Below are positions 61,696-64,000 of a DNA stretch of 64,000 bases, one piece after another. A model generated the notes under the pieces. The model was not told the origin of the DNA, made no database searches, and saw only the letters and a list, made by a program, of their open reading frames with translations. Positions within the stretch are counted from its first letter, which is position 1. Every line of letters begins with the position of its first letter. The translations under genes and the position numbers were made by a program. The DNA is from Ariolimax columbianus (lineage: Eukaryota > Mollusca > Gastropoda > Stylommatophora > Arionidae). The stretch is taken from the NCBI GenBank assembly GCA_036924085.1, contig JAVGWX010000011.1, forward strand, positions 36,515,710 to 36,579,709, written 5' to 3'.

Positions 61696-62169
61696 CTAAG
61701 GCCATATATGTATATATAATAATAGCTGTCTATGTTGTCGATGAGGGCCGCCGACATCATCCTTGTCACAGATTTCCCTGTTGGGTGTGGGTGCGCATGT
61801 GGCTGAACAGGCCAATGCGGGCACAAAAACATCTGCTACATATCGGGCACGAAAACATCTGCTACATATCGGGCACACGAGGTTTGTAGAAGGTGATGGT
61901 GTTCCCGCTGTTCGGGATTTCCGGGTCTCGCGTCTGCTCTGGGCTTTCACAACACGGTCGTCTTCGCCGGTAGCTACACCCGATTTGACTGCGCTTCTCC
62001 AGTCAGATCTGTTTTTCGCAAGACATTCCCAGGTGTCGATGTCTATCTGGCAACTTTTCAGTGAGTCCTTCAGACCGTCTTTAAAACGTTTCTTTGGGCG
62101 CCCTCTCTCGCGCCATCCCTCTCTGAGCTCGCCGTAGAGAAGCTTCTTTGGGAGCCGCTCGTCTGACAT
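61696..62169 (-). pseudogene. LINE-F C-terminal region with zinc-finger tail
   Basis: The 157-codon minus-strand frame reads SDERLPKKLLYGELREG, WRERGRPKKRFKDGLKDSL, SCQIDIDTWECLAKNRSDW and ETRKSRTAGTPSP, then LVCPICSRCFRARYV. The CPIC..C.RAR block starts a C2H2-type finger, but a 26-bp direct duplication (catctgctacatatcgggca, 61828-61880) and a frameshift disrupt it; HTHTHR-type residues appear out of frame. This is the post-RT tail of a LINE lineage that ends in a finger. 3' end near 61690. Confidence 0.85.
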
Positions 62170-62217
62170 ACGGACGAGGTGTCCGGCCCATCTCAGTCGT
62201 GCTTTTTCTAGCAGGGC

Positions 62218-62218
<1 letters not shown>

Positions 62219-62298
<80 letters not shown>

Positions 62299-62299
62299 A
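62219..62299. repeat. (TA)n(TG)n microsatellite
   Basis: About 65 bp of TA followed by eight TG units. Confidence 0.98.
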
Positions 62300-62468
62300 A
62301 GGAAGACTAACGTCTGATGTCAGACAAAACATACTGGACAAGACCCTGCATTTGGCTTACTCGTAGCTCTTCCTGGAAACGGGAAGCTACGACAACCAGC
62401 CACTAAAGGTCCTTTCTATGGTGCACAAAAAAGTAATCCAACTCATTGTGGACATTCAAAAACAACAA
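62299..62468 (+). repeat. SINE-1 copy, internally deleted
   Basis: aggaagactaacgtctgatg, tactggacaagaccctgc, cttcctggaaacgggaagct, ccactaaaggtcctttctat and actcattgtggacattc, with tail aaaaacaacaaa. The region from accgtag to gatgtgagg is missing. Confidence 0.8.
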
Positions 62469-62560
62469 ATATATATATATGTATGTGTGTGTGTGTATGT
62501 ATGTAAAGATATATAAGTGTGTGTCTGTATGTGTGTGTGTGCGCGCGTGTACGTGAGACA
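62469..62560. repeat. (TA)n(TG)n and mixed TG/CG microsatellite
   Basis: Short TA tract, then TG-rich stretches with gtatgtatgtaaagatata. A similar composite order occurs at 63063-63130. Confidence 0.9.
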
Positions 62561-62909
62561 GCATTTCATAGTGTCGAAAACCTGTTTGGAGCACTCAGAA
62601 TCCATCTTCTCGGGATTTGTTCTGCGATTGACCATGAGGTTGAGAATGTAGTGCAAATGTGGCTGAGACAGCAGATCAAATATTTAAATACTGCCCATTT
62701 TGGTGCACTGACCAAACGATGGCAGGATACGCGTATCAATGTTGGTGACAATTATGTTGAGAAATGACGGACAATGAAAGTGCAATAATAAATTGTTTTC
62801 AAGTTGTTTCTCATTTACGTTGTTTAAAAAAAAGAAAAGCAGTTTGTAATCTGACGTTCCCTCATATATGTATCATAATCCCATGGCAAGTCCCTTGTGT
62901 CAAGTTTGG
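62561..62909. other. No gene recognised
   Basis: An 82-codon frame (62519-62767) starts inside the microsatellite and has no recognised domain. Confidence 0.45.
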
Positions 62910-63010
62910 CAGACACGGAGATTTTTCTTGGACGATTGCTCCCTCCACGTACGGAAAGTAATGGCAACACACCGTACTGCACACTTGCCCAGAAACTTAT
63001 AAAATCCAAA
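62910..63010 (-). repeat. Dispersed repeat R3 copy
   Basis: Minus-strand match to 21785-21870 (cagtatggtgttgccattac / gcaatatggtaggttgccat and ttctgggcaagtgtgcag / ttcttggcatctctgca). Class unknown. Confidence 0.5.
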
Positions 63011-63062
63011 TAGGAACGACGTTGTAGGAACGACGTTCTGTGAAGGACAGGATACTTACTTT

Positions 63063-63249
<187 letters not shown>

Positions 63250-63250
<1 letters not shown>

Positions 63251-63320
63251 TGTGAGGCAGCGTGTCCTAGTGTCGAAAACGACCTTCGCACAATCCCAAC
63301 GCAGCGGGTGGGTTGTGGGT
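63250..63320 (+). repeat. tRNA-like SINE head (related to 21880-21955)
   Basis: cgtgtcctagtgtcgaaaac (A-box-like) then cacaatcccaacgcagcggg and gtgggttgtgggttttg. It shares cacaatcccaacgca with the 21.9-kb copy. Confidence 0.4.
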
Positions 63321-63354
63321 TTTGAATGCTAAAGGGATTGCTTGGGTGGGTGGG

Positions 63355-63405
63355 TTGGCGTGCGTGTGTGTGCGTGCGTTCGTGCGTGCGTGTGTGTGTG
63401 TGTCC
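63355..63405. repeat. (TG)n/(CG)n microsatellite
   Basis: GTGTGCGTGCG-type simple sequence, about 50 bp. Confidence 0.92.
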
Positions 63406-63564
63406 TGGAATAATAATGTTCCAATGTTCGTGTTCATGATCTGAAGACCAGTCAGAAAGTAAATGTTAGAAACATGTTCGAGGTCATTCACAAACTGTGA
63501 AAACATATCTTTCTGAGTTCTTATTTCTTACTCTACCTGTACTTCTACAGGGGCAGATGCCTTT

Positions 63565-63660
63565 GTGCAGGTCCCAGCTCTAGTATGAGCAGGATGAAGC
63601 CGAGAGAAGGGTTACCTGCCTAGCGGACTAGGCTCGAGCAGCTTAATAATCTGCTGAGTT
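63565..63660. repeat. Dispersed repeat R2 copy
   Basis: gtgcaggtcccagctctagt, cctgcctagcggactagg and gagcagcttaataatctgct match 15335-15440. Confidence 0.6.
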
Positions 63661-63724
63661 GGGACAAGCGCTTATGGAGGGTGGTTAGCCGAGGTGTGAA
63701 TCCATCTTAATAGACTCAAACACT

Positions 63725-63860
63725 AAAGCAAAGTAGACCCGCAGCTTGTTAGGTGCCATCTTTGCTGTTCTAAAGAAACCACCTAACCATGGCCGGGTGC
63801 TATGCCATGTCATAGTTAGTCGCCTATTATGACATGCTCTTTGTGAGGCAGTGGTGCTAT
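63725..63860 (-). repeat. SINE-3-like body fragment
   Basis: aaagtagacccgcagcttgt and taggtgccatctttgctgtt match the SINE-3 antisense body (7000-7040: aagtagacccgtagtcagtt, aggcgcctctatagttgctc). Further on, agttagtcgcctattatgac resembles a core seen in other invertebrate SINEs, from memory and not verified. Confidence 0.5.
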
Positions 63861-64000
63861 TCTTGTCTTTGTCATACACAAAGACCACGGCAGACCACTC
63901 AAACTAAGCTTCGCGTATCTAATATGGTAATATCTCGTGCGGTTCCCCGAGACGAATCTGTTTATTCCCCTATATGGATACAATTACAAATCTACTCAAA

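Overview
The window looks like a non-genic, repeat-saturated stretch of an animal nuclear genome, probably a mollusc and perhaps a heterobranch gastropod. The evidence is an 18S rRNA segment with a metazoan/molluscan look, a short TTAGGG-type run, tRNA-headed SINEs, several non-LTR retrotransposon (LINE) lineages, a mariner transposase remnant, and AT-rich DNA full of (TA)n, (GAA)n, (GAT)n and (CAA)n tracts. I see one likely host-gene piece: a first coding exon at 46530-46656 that ends in the start of a GMC-oxidoreductase FAD motif at a consensus splice donor.

Names used here. LINE-A: RNase H-bearing LINE with a CCHC zinc motif and a (GAA)n tail. LINE-B: CR1-type LINE with a (TTAAG)n tail. 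LINE-K: a second RNase H LINE. LINE-D to LINE-H: other decayed LINE lineages known only from fragments, several with (GAT)n tails. SINE-1: (CAA)n tail. SINE-2: (GAA)n tail. SINE-3: tRNA head and a 3' end shared with LINE-B.

Layout. 1-10.3 kb: a broken LINE-A copy, LINE-B pieces, SINEs, and a 5'-truncated LINE-A copy with a perfect 12-bp target-site duplication (TSD). 10.4-24 kb: an AT-rich degenerate array, a telomere-like run, LINE-D, the best LINE-B copy, a mariner remnant, and LINE-E. 24.7-28.9 kb: a 29-bp minisatellite abutting a LINE-B fragment, split by 1.28 kb of other DNA, with a 500-bp higher-order duplication. 30-43.8 kb: many antisense LINE remnants, several containing minisatellites grown from their own RT or 3' sequence. 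43.9-48.7 kb: SINE-3, SINE-2 copies with internal minisatellites, and the GMC exon. 49-61.7 kb: nested LINEs, including the most notable object. 61.7-64 kb: an antisense LINE end, microsatellites and SINE pieces.

The most notable object is 52304-59665. It is a single 7.36-kb insertion inside the RT domain of a LINE-K copy, bounded by a 12-bp TSD (gaatttgggacc). From 5' to 3' it holds a GC-rich segment that fits a 5' external transcribed spacer, about 1.24 kb of 18S rRNA, a tandem array of degenerate 18S-derived modules each carrying a 31-nt hairpin, a leader, and an uninterrupted 1302-aa ORF (endonuclease, RT, RNase H, CCHC) ending in a (GAA)n tail. So a pre-rRNA-like sequence and an apparently intact LINE moved as one unit, and the LINE leader itself is built from repeated 18S pieces.

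A second theme is minisatellite birth inside retroelements: 54-bp and 39-bp arrays in RT coding sequence, 31-, 33- and 49-bp arrays in SINE-2, a 37-bp array in SINE-1, and arrays of about 60 bp in LINE 3' ends. All assignments come from reading motifs and comparing copies within the window. No database search was run.
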